Assembly (NCBI GenBank): GCA_026027325.1
Contig: JAMSLZ010000007.1
Span: 1,364,001 to 1,428,000, forward strand
Source: Actinomucor elegans
Taxonomy: Eukaryota; Mucoromycota; Mucoromycetes; Mucorales; Mucoraceae
DNA: 64,000 nucleotides
Direction of reading: 5' to 3'
Shown here piece by piece: positions 36,328-48,646 of this stretch (its first letter is position 1; each line of letters starts with the position of its first letter). The notes under the pieces are model-generated. The model saw only the letters and a program-made list of their open reading frames with translations, had not been told where the DNA came from and ran no database searches. The position numbers and the translations under genes were made by a program.

Positions 36328-37316
36328 TTAAAAGGTAGTAGTAGTGGTGAAAGAAGGTGGATGAGACATAGAATCTGGTGCAGTTATTGAAGAAGGTGGC
36401 GAATCTTGGTCTTCATCTTCTTCTTCATCATCTTCGTCTTGTAGCATATCAATTTCTTCTTCTTCATCATCTTCGATTTCATTTTTCAGCTTGCTAGCTG
36501 CCTCAACAGCAGCAGCGCCTTCTAATCCACCACCAGCAGCAGTATAACTCTTCATGGCTGTTTCATACTCTTCCTGTTCTCTTTTATAGATGTCATAATA
36601 CTTTTGTTTCTGCTCCTTCGTCAATGCTTTCCATTTCTGACCCAACAAACGCGTAACTTCACCCAAGGATTCGTTAGGAACTTCATCTTTGATATTGTCA
36701 CGTTCCATACGGCAGTACAAGAAGAAGACATTGCCCGGTCCTTTTGGTGCATTGGGATCTCTTTTCTTTCTAGGCGTAGCAGAAGCATTTTTTCGGCCTG
36801 CGCCTTTGGCATCGGACTAAAAAAAAACCGAGAAATATTAGGTTAAACTGTCAATTGTGTCGTATTTTTTCGCTTACAATAACAGATTCAGAAATGGACA
36901 TTTCAGAATCACTGTCCATTGATGCTGCTACAGTGCTTAACGGATATTGACTGTTGGGCTTTTTGGTAGTAGTCGAACGACGACCTTGTCTCAAATCTTC
37001 AATCTCTTCTAACAAAACACTGACTCGAGAAATGAGTTTCTTTGCTATTGACATCTCGTTTCAAAATGACTTACATTCTTTCTACTCGAAGACGTTTAAT
37101 ATGATGGCGGGCTTTAGCCAGCTGTGAACTGATATTGTCGTTTTCCTATCGTACAATAATGAGTTTCTTGTTCTCAAAAAGTTATTTTTTTTACTTACTT
37201 GTTCGATTTCTCGAATACGTTTTTTGTAGTCTTGATACATCTTATCTAAATGAAAATGATGACTAAAAGAAGTAATTTTCATTATTATCAGTACAAGTAC
37301 CTTCAGTGGGATTCAT
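36328..37316 (-). CDS. HMG-box protein, Nhp10-like (INO80-type)
   Basis: Several exons. The first, 37316-37301, is only 16 nt (MNPTE); the next, 37245-37199, begins DKMYQDYKKRIREIEQ. The N-terminal third is a coiled coil (ISSQLAKARHHIKRLRVER). The HMG box follows a basic hinge: KRDPNAPKGPGNVFFLYCRM, then LGQKWKALTKEQKQKYYDIY. The C-terminus is a long Asp/Glu run, then Ser/Pro/Thr. A coiled coil ahead of one HMG box matches Nhp10/Nht1, INO80 remodelling subunits; a general HMGB-like factor is the alternative. Tandem with PIG-L, 151 nt downstream of its stop on the minus strand. Confidence 0.8.
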
Positions 37317-37467
37317 TGTATAGCTCGGAATATATTTCAAAAGGAAAAAGAGAGAAAAAAGAGAAAACTGGAAATTATACAGTAGCGTTTATACATCTCT
37401 AGTGGGATTATCGTATACTAAAACGCTTTAAAAAAAAATTTTTTTTTAAACAATAAAATTTATTTGT

Positions 37468-38459
37468 TTAAACGGTTTGTTCTTGAACCAAGTCATTAAT
37501 GTACATGTATCTTGAGAAAGTGACATATAACCAACGAAACCATACTAATTGACTTGTATGTTGACGCATTGCTTTGTGGGTGGATAAGTAAGCTAAAGGG
37601 GGTGAAATCAATTGAATTGAATTTCCAGCAGCACCGAAACATAGATCCAGTACACCAATATATTTGCGAATCAATGAAATAGAGACAAGGCGATATAATT
37701 TGATATTACTAGAACACTGTTGTACAAAGGTTCTACATGATTGGTTAGAGAGAGATACGTTTTTTTTTTTTTTTTTTTTTTGCACATGAAACTTACTTGG
37801 CACCATGATAGACGGCAATATGATTGGGGTGGCTGGATACGCCTTGACCATCAAAGGTGATGATCTATGATAGAGAATAAGAAACTTGTCATTATACTGT
37901 AGTATAACTTACAGTATTAATCTTTTGTTTGGTTACATAGTCTTTGATAGTAGCAGAGATCAATTGAGCATCCCAACTCTGCTGCATACCGTCTTGCAGT
38001 TGACTAACAAGAGAGATCAGTTTCTATGGCACTCGTATATCGAGATTGCTTACGGGTGGTCCAAAGATTTAACGTTGGAAGCAGGGATACCAAAGATGTG
38101 ACAGCTTTTGACTAGTTCTCTTTTGCGAATAGAGCCTAATCCATCAGCATTTCCTATTGAACCAGGTTAATATACTGTAAATACGCGTGTATCTTTTTCA
38201 TGTAACGCGTCAGTATTCTGGGCCAAAAGGATCTTTTACCAGTCGATAAACACAACACAGAAATACGCGCCTTGGTTAAAGTACGTAATGAGGTGATAGT
38301 AGGTCCAAAAAACATACATTCATCATCAGGATGAGCTGTCAAAATGAGTATATTGTCACGATGACCAAATGGTAATACTTTTTGAAAGTGGGCTAAACTA
38401 GCGTATGCCCAAGCGAGTAAGGATACAATCAAACTCAAGCTCAATAATACAATAAACAT
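37468..38459 (-). CDS. GPI12: GlcNAc-phosphatidylinositol de-N-acetylase (PIG-L)
   Basis: Five exons, with exon 1 at 38459-38240 and exon 2 starting 38153. An N-terminal membrane anchor (MFIVLLSLSLIVSLLAWAY) precedes the catalytic motif LTAHPDDECMFFGP, where HPDD binds the metal. After the first splice the sequence reads LCLSTGNADGLGSIRKRELV, a family hallmark. FDGQGVSSHPNHIAVYHG is the second metal-ligand motif. The enzyme acts on the cytosolic face of the ER in the second step of GPI-anchor synthesis. A run of over 20 T/A lies in the last intron near 37760-37782. Its ATG is only 23 nt after the RPC4 stop on the same strand. Confidence 0.93.
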
Positions 38460-38482
38460 GAGTAGAGAGAAAAAATGTTTAT

Positions 38483-40023
38483 TTAAACCAACGCTTCTTC
38501 TTCAGCAGTTAAAAGTGCATCCATATTAGGTGCACATACAAATTTTTGTACAATATGGCCTAGTTCAATGGCTTTCTTGGTTTCTTCACTTTCATGATCC
38601 ACTACCATGACATTCTCTAAAAAGGTGGATTGCATGCCTTGGTTGACATCCAACAAGATGTTTCCAAGCTTCATCTTCATTTTACCGCTCTTGTACATGA
38701 TCAAAGTACCTACTTGACCCTCAGGCATATCCTCTAAATCCAGGTTAGACATGGCATCTTCTAATAGCACTGATTTCTTGGCTGAAGCTGGTAAACTAGC
38801 GTTTTCTTCTGCTTTCACCTTTTCTTCCTCGCCTTCTGCCTCTCCCATGAGTTCATCTATCTTTACCTTTTCAAACTTGGGCACTACAGTAGGCAATTGA
38901 AAGTACAATAATTCTTCTTCTGCCACACAAACAAGTCGATGCTTTTCGTCTAATGCAAAGATATTCTGTGCAGGCGAATCACTATCCATATATAACTTGG
39001 GCAATTCTTCTGCCACTTCCTCTTCTTTTTCTTCCACTTCAACAGCTGGCTTTTCTTCTTGTTCTGCATCCATATCCACATCCTCTGTCTCTTTTTTCAC
39101 TTCTGAAATTGTATCGTTTTTCGCTGGTGGTGTAGATTTGACAGTCATCCAAGGAATACGACCCACTGTTTGTTTCAATGTCACTGGATCGATATCGCCT
39201 TCAAACTGAGAAACATGGCGAAATGTCACTGGTGTATCTTTACCCACAGAGTTTGTAAATAATTCCACCATATCGCTCTCTGCTTCTTCGCCATTTTCTG
39301 TACGACTGGGCACATCACCACCAAAGGAAGCAAATGCTCCTCCGGCGCCCATACGGCCTCGAGATACAGCTGATGGACCTAACGAAAAGATACCAGAAGC
39401 GGTGGATTCATCTACAATCACTAATCCACGACCACGACCGCGGCCGCGACCAGCACCACGACCTCGACCTCCACGTCCTCCTCTCTCGCTGAACTGTGTC
39501 GATTTACCAAGCGCTTCATCAATGGCAGAAGAAGATCTACATATCCAACACGTTAGTTCAAACTGTGCTTATCTCTGACTCTATGAAATAGTTTACACTT
39601 CTTTTTTGTTTCTTTTGAGAGGAACAGTAGGTTTGAATTTCATCTATAATATATGTCAATAACTCAATACCACGCCTTTTTTTTTAGGAGGAATTTGTCG
39701 CCTATTACCTTGATAGATCCCCCTCGTGTCTTTTGTCCATCGTTGATGCTTTGTAATCGTCCAGATCCCGAACCTTCGGGACGAATAGTACCAAGAGGTT
39801 TATTGGAAGGAGTGGAAGGTAATGATTCCGGTGTTGTTTCAATAGCAGTGCTACTGGTAGACTCTGTGTTGGCTGCGTCGGTTGAAGGTTCTGCTGCTTT
39901 GGCTGCTGCTTCTCGTTTTAAAGCAGCTGCGGTTTTGCTGCCGCCTCGCTTGACAGGTGCAAAACGTCTGGTTTGTTTCTTGACGCCGGGCGTAATGGCG
40001 GATCCTTCGGTGGGCTCTGACAT
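38483..40023 (-). CDS. RPC53: RNA polymerase III subunit RPC4 (C53)
   Basis: Exons 40023-39709, 39643-39597 and 39536-38483 encode 471 residues. The N-terminus is Ala/Thr/Lys-rich, then a basic Arg-Gly segment (GGRGGRGRGAGRGRGRGRG), then a long Glu-rich linker. The conserved C-terminal domain begins about residue 380: GQVGTLIMYKSGKMKMKLGN, then DVNQGMQSTFLENVMVVDHE and HIVQKFVCAPN. This domain pairs with C37 in the TFIIF-like module of Pol III that supports termination and re-initiation at tRNA and 5S genes. The stop at 38483-38485 is followed after 23 nt by the start of the PIG-L gene on the same strand. Confidence 0.93.
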
Positions 40024-41615
40024 GATTGTTATAAGAAAAGAAAAAAAAAAACTTTTGGACAGCTGCTTTTTTGGAGCATAATCAGTTCACAGTCACGGTA
40101 CCAGTTGAAGGGAAGTTGTGGATGAGGTTTTTGGTTATGGCCAATTTTTCAAGTAAAATAAGATACTCTTTACTATAGTCTATCTTGAATATAAAATAAA
40201 AAAAAAATCAACTAAATGTCGTAAATACGCTCAAAAGATCACTTAGACAATTAAGCCATATAACGCCAATTATTCAAATTTGGATATTCCGGCATACCTC
40301 ATATAGAGTTTATACATAAAATGGCATTTTTTAATGCGTGTTGTAATTTGGATTTAATTCATGTATTATTAAAAATGCAACTTTTGTTTAAGAAAAAGAA
40401 AAAGAGCCAACAAAGCAATGCAACAACTACTCTATTTTATATTCCCCGCTGTTAGATTTTGAAGCATTTGATTAGCTAACACATGGTAAATGAACGAAAA
40501 AACTCTAAAAATCTATTTATGAGTCCAGAAATTCGAACCGCAAAACTAGGAAAAGGCAATCCATTGGTACAAAAAAAAATGGATTCAACGCAAGGATGCT
40601 TGACCAAACTCGTGTAGAATTATGTTGCCTGTCGAATGATGTAAATAACATATAGTGTTTCCTACCATACATTTGTTACTACAGACGAATGACTTGAGTT
40701 TCTAAGATGTTATTAAAAATTTGAATTTTCTATGTAAAGAAAACTTCAATGAAAATATATAAATATTGACATTTATTCTTTATCGTCCAGTGTTGTAAAT
40801 ACAGCCATGAAAATGAAGTTTTGAACTAAAAGAAATATTCAGATTTTCTTTTCCAAAAATCGACTTGAAAGTGGATTGATATCTTTTTGAATACATAGAG
40901 TTACCTTTGTGAAAAGATAATCTTTTGGTGCCTTTAGAAATGCATCCATAACTTGCATTTTTTTATATAAAATAAAATCTAGTAAAATCACGGTTGAATA
41001 CTTGCAAATATATCCAATCTTTATCATGAGCACTATATGCCTCTAAAAGATGATTACGCACTCCACACACAAAAAAAAAGAAAAAAAAAGACTGATAATC
41101 TAATGCAATGTTTCTTCGCTGCATTCTGGTTTACTCTTACATTTACTGATTGCACACTACATCCACTAGGATTATCAGCGGATCTAAAGTACCAAGAGTA
41201 TTTCATGTTTTAATGATGAGCAGTAATAGACATACATTTTATACACTCTTGTTGATCTCATGGTCAATCGATCCCTTGACAGACCCCAGTCAACTCTCGC
41301 GTCCAGCAAGTATATACTCAAAATGAGTCAAGATGTATAGCATGAAAGGGTAAATTGTGGTGGATAAACTTGCTCACCTTTGATTCCAGAGCATAAATAA
41401 TTATCCGTCCAAACTTTTATCATGCCCAAGCAAAGCGACAGATAAAAACCATGCTTGTCGTGAGGGTATTGGAGCCGCATATCACATATGATGTTCAAAT
41501 GTTGGATGATTCAATTTAGAATAAATTGTTATTTTGCTTTTGTATCAAAACTGGAAAATTTATCACGAATGTCTAGATAGCCTTTTGCCAACAAATACAA
41601 GTTTTTTTATTATTA
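40024..41615. other. intergenic, no gene seen
   Basis: About 1.6 kb between the RPC4 promoter side and the Vam7 3' end. AT-rich, with A runs near 41070. A weak B-box-like word near 40533 does not form a tRNA. Confidence 0.45.
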
Positions 41616-42713
41616 TTATTTAATTTTAGATAGTTTCCTATTAGCGAAAGCCAGTTTGGTTTGCGTACTATGGACTTGAGCATCAAGGCTGTCCAAGGTA
41701 TCCATCTGGTTCTCCAGTTCATCATAGATAGCCATACCCAACTCCTTTTGTCTACGCAGTATATGAGTAAACTGTTCTACGTGCATATCTTGCTCCTTCA
41801 TCATCTGAGTTTGGTAGTCCAATAGTTCTTGATTATCCAGTCCTTTGGTTGCTTCTGTTTCCTTCTTCTGCTGCTGCAATAAAGCAGACCCAAAAGCACG
41901 ACCCCCACCCATTTTCTTCTTTATTTCAGGAGGAGACGAGGACGCTGTATTGATCGTGCGTTGTAACGGTTTGTCAAACCCAATGTCACCATAGTTGGAT
42001 TGCTGTGTTGTTTGTGAGTATGTTTGTTGCGGCTTGACCACGGTTGTTCGCACGACATCTTGTCTTGATGTATTCACTAACTTCACCAATACGTCACGCT
42101 CCACTTTCAAAGCGTTCACTAAATCCTCGCGTCGTCTCAACTCACCCTGAGACACATCTATTTTTTCCAAAGCCATCTGCAGTGTTTGTAATCGAGCAGT
42201 GAATGTCATTAATAGTTTTTTGGCTTTGACTTCACATTGCATCATGGCATCTTGTGCTTGATGGTTACGCATATGAACCAATGACCGTATATCACGAACC
42301 AAGATTTGTAATTGATCGTGTTCTTCCAGCCAGTCAAATTCGACGATGCTGTTTGTGGCAGGTAATGCTAAAAAATCTTGCCAGATGGAGGTTGTGCGCC
42401 ACCGATCGTCTTTGCAACGCAGCAAGGTGCGTAGATAATCTTCCAGGCCTTGTCGACGATCTTCGACTCTGGTAGGCGCATTAAACGTTGGCGGAAAAAT
42501 CCGCTTGGTGGGCAAGTGAGAGGGTATCCGGTGACGAGGAAAGGTGTGTGTTAGCTGAGCATGCAGTTGAGTAAAGTCTGAATAACGTTTCCATACGTGC
42601 CATTGACGCACTGCTGCCTGTACATCAATACGATAAGCAGTGTGAGGTTTTGGATCTTGGCGAGTTTCAGTTTGTTTGATAAAGATACTTTTAATCGTGT
42701 CGCGGCCGTCCAT
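41616..42713 (-). CDS. VAM7: PX-domain vacuolar SNARE, Vam7-like
   Basis: Intronless, 365 residues. The PX domain covers residues 1-125: an RRxx-type start (TAYRIDVQAAV), WKRYSDFTQLHAQL with the phosphoinositide-binding Arg-Tyr, and the PPxF loop (RIFPPTFNAPTRVEDRRQGLE). A central helical part follows, then a C-terminal SNAP-25-like Qc-SNARE coiled coil (DMHVEQFTHILRRQKELGMA; DELENQMDTLDSLD; KLAFANRKLSKIK). The zero-layer Gln is plausible in ELENQMD. There is no transmembrane anchor, as in yeast Vam7, which binds PI3P and works with HOPS in vacuole fusion. The exact order of PX then SNARE makes Vam7 the best match. Confidence 0.9.
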   Translation of the reverse strand: MDGRDTIKSIFIKQTETRQDPKPHTAYRIDVQAAVRQWHVWKRYSDFTQLHAQLTHTFPRHRIPSHLPTKRIFPPTFNAPTRVEDRRQGLEDYLRTLLRCKDDRWRTTSIWQDFLALPATNSIVEFDWLEEHDQLQILVRDIRSLVHMRNHQAQDAMMQCEVKAKKLLMTFTARLQTLQMALEKIDVSQGELRRREDLVNALKVERDVLVKLVNTSRQDVVRTTVVKPQQTYSQTTQQSNYGDIGFDKPLQRTINTASSSPPEIKKKMGGGRAFGSALLQQQKKETEATKGLDNQELLDYQTQMMKEQDMHVEQFTHILRRQKELGMAIYDELENQMDTLDSLDAQVHSTQTKLAFANRKLSKIK

Positions 42714-42790
42714 AATGTAATAGTAAAGAAGAAAAAGAAAAATACGAAAAAAAAGGGCAGTCTTTTATAGTAAACTCGTATCTTTTATTT

Positions 42791-43200
42791 TTATTTGGTG
42801 ATCATGTTATACATAAACCACAGTGCTTCTTTGTTTGATTGAGCAACGGACCGTGTCCCTTTGAACTCGTCTTTCACTGTATTTGACTTGACTAGAAAAT
42901 AAGGGTTCAGTCGATATAACCCATCGGACAAGTACTTTGAGTTCATAAACCATATAAGCATATGTTTAATTTTAAGCCAATAAGATAGTTTCATCAACCC
43001 CCCCCCCCAGTTATCCTGCAACTTGCGTTGTCTTGGTACCTTGCAGTTCATGCAGATATAAAACGATTCAGTTTCTCCGTTAGCAAAACCGCCATGACGC
43101 ATTCCAGGAACCATCAGGTGCAAATTAACATGGATCCACATGATCATAATACTTATCGCATACCTTGTAACGCGTCAGGCACCAACTATTTCTCCATTAA
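42791..43200 (-). CDS. unrecognised short gene or 3' exon fragment
   Basis: A minus-strand frame ends at 42791. The last stretch, YLSDGLYRLNPYFLVKSN to WFMYNMITK, looks coding. Upstream RHGGFANGETESFYICMNCK could join it through a 110-nt intron (GTACC..AAAG) that contains a run of ten C/G. No start or family could be established. It lies 77 nt upstream of the Vam7 start on the same strand. It may be a small gene, a relic or a fortuitous frame. Confidence 0.3.
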
Positions 43201-44474
43201 ACAGCCTTGAATATCCTCTAGAAACTAGAGTAATGATCAAAAGAGAGAAAAAGAAAAAAAAGTAGAGAACATGCTAATTATCCTTGTTAATTTGGCAACT
43301 ATGTAGACCGATACGGAGTAATCGGTATCGGAACCAACAAGTACAGTATCGACGATCACAGTAGCAGCAGAATCAATTTCCGAGATTCATATAAAACGCT
43401 AGGGACGGGTTCCTGAAATTGTCTTTTGTAGTACATGGTCGTGGTTGAATAGTTTGAATACCGCCAGAGAGTTATTATATAATCGCTATGACCAGCTCAA
43501 CGCCAACCTGATGATTAGTGAGTTCTGGGACAGGTAGTTCTAGGCGCCGCTACTGGTGTAATTTATGCTTTCTTTAAATCGCAAAAACCAATTATCTAAA
43601 TGGTACACAACCACCCAATGTATATATAGTCCAGCCATCCAAATGTCCTTTACTATACTATATAGGGTTACTAGTATTCGAGGGATATATTACCATCCAT
43701 TTGATAGGCGCTGGTAATAGACACAATGGCCAATGGTATATAACCAAAGAGATCATCTCTATAGTTGTATCAAGCGGGACCGCTGCAAGACTGAAACAGT
43801 ACTATACGTTGATGTATATTTAAATGATATGGGAAGAGGGGTAGAGGCAAGTTCAATCTTTGTAAAAAGTGGGATTACGTGTAACTATCGTCTATTAACT
43901 GGGCTATCCGTGTGACAAATCTCAGTTTTGTAACACAACTGTTGCCATCATACATGTTTTTCCATGCTACTAACTGTATCTGCTAATTTATAGGCATTAG
44001 ATGAAAAAATATTTTTTTTGAATTTTTTTTTTTTTTTTTTTGTAGTGAAACAATGGGCCAATGAATGAGAAAGATACATGGTATGTCAAAAGAGCCACTT
44101 TTGCACACTTTGTTCCCATCAAATATGCATAATAGCAATCTGTACTACCTGCCTATTCGCAATAAATCATAAAACTCAATCTTGTATTTTATACATAAAA
44201 AAAAACGAGATTTATTAGAATGAAACAACTAAAATGTGTATAGTAATAACATGCAAGACAAGAAATGGCAAGGTATCACCTTTTATACTGATTCATCCGT
44301 ATTCAATCATGATTGGTTCATAATAAAAACTAGTCACACATTAGTATCAAATGAAAAACGTATAAATAAGCGACGTAATCGGTAAAACCAAAAAAAAATT
44401 TCTTTTATTTCACCTCTTGCACCCGTTTTCTACACTTTTTGGGCTACAAACGAGCTATTGTAAACCCTTTAAAG
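43201..44474. other. intergenic, no gene seen
   Basis: AT-rich. A small palindrome (ccgatac, 10-nt loop, gtatcgg) lies at about 43308-43332, and a T run of about 20 at 44023-44042. No recognisable coding sequence. Confidence 0.4.
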
Positions 44475-44690
44475 ATGTCTGGATTCAATATTGCTACACC
44501 TTCAATGACTACGCCTGCTATGCAGACACCCTCTATTCCTACACCCCTTCATAATTCATCCACTCCTTTCGCTTTACCTACCACACCAGCTCCTCTTGAC
44601 GCTCCTACGCCAAGCAATCGAGATGCTAATCCTTACGCTGTGGCGGGTATCACACCTACTCTACAGTAAGTTGCTTTGGCAAGCTCTTAT

Positions 44691-44727
<37 letters not shown>

Positions 44728-45544
44728 TGATAACTAATGCGACAATAGAAATATCGTAGCTACTGTCAATCTCGACTGTCGTTTGGATTTAAAGACTATT
44801 GCTCTTCATGCTCGTAATGCAGAGTATAATCCAAAGGTAAACCATTCATTCTTGTCTTAAAAAAGGGTTGGGAGTTACAAAAAAAAAAGAAAAGAAAAGA
44901 ACAAGTGTTGCTCTTTTGATCATGGTTAGATTGTATAATCTGATGATCGAAAAAGTGATCTGTCCTTTTTTTTGGTTGTTCTTTGTTTTTTTTGTTTTGG
45001 GACATTAAAGAAAGAAAATCCTCAACTTGCCTACCTCTTAGCGTTTCGCTGCTGTGATTATGCGTATTCGTGATCCAAAGACAACTGCTTTAATCTTTGC
45101 TTCTGGTAAAATGGTTGTGACAGGCGCCAAATCAGAGGATGATTCCAAATTGGCAGCACGTAAATACGCTCGTATCATTCAAAAGTTGGGTTTCCAAGCC
45201 AAATTTACAGATTTCAAGATTCAAAACATTGTGGGTTCTTGCGATGTCAAGTTTCCTATTCGTCTTGAAGGCTTGGCTTACTCCCATGGTCATTTCAGTT
45301 CTGTAAGTGGTTTATACGTGTTTTTTTGTGTTTGACACGTATATTAATTTTTTTTTTTTTTTGCGCGTTCTAGTATGAGCCTGAATTGTTCCCTGGTCTT
45401 ATCTATCGTATGGTAAAGCCTAAAATTGTATTATTGATCTTTGTTTCTGGTAAGATCGTCTTGACGGGTGCCAAAGTGCGTGAAGAGATTTACCAAGCTT
45501 TCCAAGCTATATATCCTGTTCTTACTGAATTCCGTAAGCCTTAA
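44475..45544 (+). CDS. SPT15: TATA-box-binding protein
   Basis: Exons 44475-44665, 44749-44836, 45042-45302 and 45374-45544 encode 236 residues. The N-terminal 60 residues are a Pro/Thr-rich tail ([18 protein letters not shown]), followed by the 180-residue DNA-binding saddle. Both repeats are plain: [20 protein letters not shown] with [20 protein letters not shown], and [20 protein letters not shown] with [20 protein letters not shown]. The DNA-intercalating Phe pairs are in place. Used by all three nuclear RNA polymerases. The first intron holds a T run of over 30; the second is long for this region at 205 nt. Confidence 0.98.
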
Positions 45545-45879
45545 TGTAAAAAACAAAAAAACAAAAAACAAAAAAATTATTATTTTTTTTCACTGTGTTT
45601 ATCGAAAACCCTTTTTTTTCTTATAAATACACCCAAAAAAAGCTCTATATATTTTCCCCCTTCTTTCTATAGATAAATCATGTCTATATTATCTTTTGTA
45701 CAAATCTTCCACTTCACTGTTAAATAAAATCAAAAAACTGAACACAAACTGTAGTGAAAATTTTTTTATTGGTTTAAAAGGATCTTCTCGTTGTTCTATT
45801 CTTTGATCTTGTAATACTCGTTCGAGAAAAAAGTTTTTCGAGTTGGTTCTTTTTTTCTCTTTTTCATATTTTATAAAAA

Positions 45880-47144
45880 ATGAGTAACTCCATCATTGAT
45901 GAAAAAGACGCTACTAGCTCTGTAGTGGAACAGCCAAAGAAGACTTGGAGAGATCGTACTGCTTTCTTAAAAGACCCCAGGTTTTACAAGGTTCTTGTTC
46001 TCGGCCAATGTAAATATCTATACACATAGCGAATCTTTGATTTTTGATCCTGATTGCTCATCATTTAACTCTATTAGTATTATCATTGTGTATTACTGGT
46101 ACCAATGTTACTACTACAAAACTAGGCATGTCCTACAATTTTGCTGCACCTACCACCCAAACATTCTTGGTCTAGTAAAGTATCATTTGATTGAATTGAT
46201 ATTGAAAAAAACTAACCAACCAATTAAATAGTGCTTCTTTAGCTCTGGTTTATAATAGTTATGCTATTTACAAGCGAGGCATTCGTGGTTGGCTTCTTCA
46301 ATTCAGACGTAGAGGTATTTACTACCTTATCTTGGGTTTAATCGATGTCGAAGGCAACTACTTTGTCGTAAAAGCCTACCAATATACTTCATTGCTCTCT
46401 GCCATGTTATTGAACTGCTGGTCCACGCCTGTCTGTATGATTCTTTCGTTTTTCTTCTTAAAAATCCGCTACCGCTGGCTTCAATATGTTGGTGTTGTGA
46501 TTGCTTTGGGTGGTATGGGTATGTTGATCGCTTCAGATGTCATGGAAGGCAAAGACTATGCTGCTGTAGATGCTGTCAAGGGTGACCTTTTCTGTTTGCT
46601 TGGTGCTACTCTTTATGGCTTCTCTAATGTGGGTGAAGAACTCATGGCACGTAAGCATCCTCTTTATGAAGTCATTGGCATGTTTACATTCTTTGCTACC
46701 TTTATCAATTTCATACAATTGATGATCTTGGAACGTAGCGAATTCGCTGCCTTTGCCAGCAATCCCGAAGCTGTAGGTATGGTCATTGTGTACACAGTAT
46801 GTATGTTTGTTCTCTACTCGTTGGCACCAGTGATGTTCCGTTTAGGAAGTGCCGTATTATACAATCTCTCGTTATTGACTTCCAACTTTTACGGTTTGAT
46901 CTTTGGTATCGGCTTGTTTGGATACCATATCACGGTCATGTATCCATTTGCCTATGTCGTCATCATTTCAGGCATTGCTATCTATCACATCTTCCCTACA
47001 CCCGAGCCATCCATTGGTACATTCGATAAGGATAAGCAGGAACAAGAACGCAACGAATTGATGTATGGCAGAAATCATCAAGATGTCGAACAGCAGCAAA
47101 ATAACGTAACAGAGATTCTCGTTCATGAGGATCAACACAAATAA
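45880..47144 (+). CDS. SLC35F1/F2/F6-type membrane transporter
   Basis: Exons 45880-46009, 46078-46174 and 46232-47144 encode 379 residues. About ten hydrophobic segments are visible, among them VLVLGQLLSLCITGTNVTT across the first splice and FLVYASLALVYNSYA across the second. Family words include GLIDVEGNYFVVKAYQYTSL, LNCWSTPVCMILSFFFLK, YVGVVIALGGMGML and GDLFCLLGATLYGFSNVGEE. These belong to the DUF914 / SLC35F branch of the drug/metabolite transporter superfamily; substrates are poorly known, so transport of a nucleotide sugar or thiamine-like compound would be only a guess. The C-terminal cytosolic tail is Gln/Glu-rich. Confidence 0.9.
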
Positions 47145-48640
47145 TCTGCGTTCCCTCGACATATCAGAGAAGAAGGATTCAACATGGGGTTGTATACAAC
47201 AGGAACGCAACTTTTTTAATTTTTATGTATATTAGATCTGCAACCCCATCTTCTTCTCTCCTACTACTACTACTACTACTACTACTACCATTATTATTAT
47301 TACTTTCTAACTTTTGATTACCGGTGGGCACTTTACGTCTTTTGGTCCACCTGTAAATAAAAAAGACGTTCCTGATCTATCATTGATATAGGCTATTTCT
47401 TTTGCACACGGGAGATCATCAAGCAAAATTACTTTTCTGGGTATGGATAGAAACTGTATATGCCAAGCCAAAAATGAATTCGTTCTGCTGCGATGTGTGC
47501 GTATTATGTATATACTGAGATTGAATGACAGAATCGCCAGGTTTATCACGCGAGTTTGTAATAACTGAACAAGAAACCAAAAAGTTTCAAATTTAATCAA
47601 TTGACACTGCGATCAAAAAAAAAAAAATAGAGATTGAGAGTTAAAAGGATCCTGAGTAAGATGCAACAATTCATTCAGAGCATGAGCTATTCATTTGATG
47701 CGATCTTAGATCATCATTCGAGAGATCTGTTAATCATTTGTGGCTTATAAAAAATTGTAGTTTACTAGCCATCAGATACAACATTGAGACGGAATCTATG
47801 GAGAGATCTCAAGATAGACGAAATGGGATGATTTCTGAAGAAATCCTCGAGGCATTAGTTAGTGATCTTTTTTGCAAATTCTAGTTATCTTTCATGTTTA
47901 TTTAGAGACTACATCTTTTTCTTTTTTTTTTCATACAGCATATCTATCAAAATTTCTGGATTATAAGTTGCATATCTGAAAAATCCGAAAATCCACTTTT
48001 TATCTAAAATATTTCAATGGTATTAAAGATATATTAAATAATTCTTACTTTATTCATTAAGCTACTTGATTCTTTACAAACTTCACTAAAACACCTCTGA
48101 TATATTGGCATTTATTGATCGTGTAAATGAGATCAAATTTTTTGAACAGTGTTGTAAAGCTATTTAACAGGCGGCATAATTCCGTTAAAGTCCGGTCAAT
48201 AAAAAAACAAGAGCTTTCTACAGTAATAGTAATATTTAATGGCAGTGCGTATACGCCTTTGTATCATTCTTTTGATAGTAATATAAGTACTACTTTAGAT
48301 AAATAGTTCACAAAACGATACATAAACTTAGTTGATCATCGTAAATGAACATATAGAGCAATAATAGGAACATAGGGCGGTTTGAATGATACCTTTCAGT
48401 GATATCTTGTTTTTTTTATTATTATTATTAATTGAGTTTAATGGTGAATAGTCAGCCTGTGGACGACTTTAGTTATCGACAATAAACCCTTCTGTGCTTT
48501 TATTCGCTCTTGCAGAGTATATTAGTGCTTAAAAGGCGAAACATTTAAAAACCAACATATAAAAAGATAGGATAAATAGCATGGTAAAAGAAAATCAAAA
48601 AAAGAAATTGAAAAGAAATAGTATAATGATATTTAGTTTT
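47145..48640. other. intergenic with microsatellite and repeat copies
   Basis: Holds a (CTA)n/(TTA)n microsatellite at about 47262-47303 and two adjacent copies of the dispersed repeat, at about 47690-47745 and 47765-47820, each with GAGAGATCT. No gene was recognised; a minus-strand frame at 47307-47600 is not convincing. Confidence 0.5.
47262..47303. repeat. CTA/TTA microsatellite
   Basis: Eight or so CTA triplets are followed by CAT and several TTA triplets, 120 nt after the stop of the transporter gene. Probably within its 3' untranslated region. Confidence 0.85.
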
Positions 48641-48646
48641 TTATTA

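Noticed and set aside
40525..40575. tRNA-like B-box word (attcgaacc) in intergenic DNA
   Set aside because: No A box, acceptor stem or cloverleaf could be drawn around it on either strand.
43308..43332. Small palindrome ccgatac / gtatcgg as a regulatory site
   Set aside because: Seven base pairs in isolation, no nearby gene start, expected by chance at this scale.
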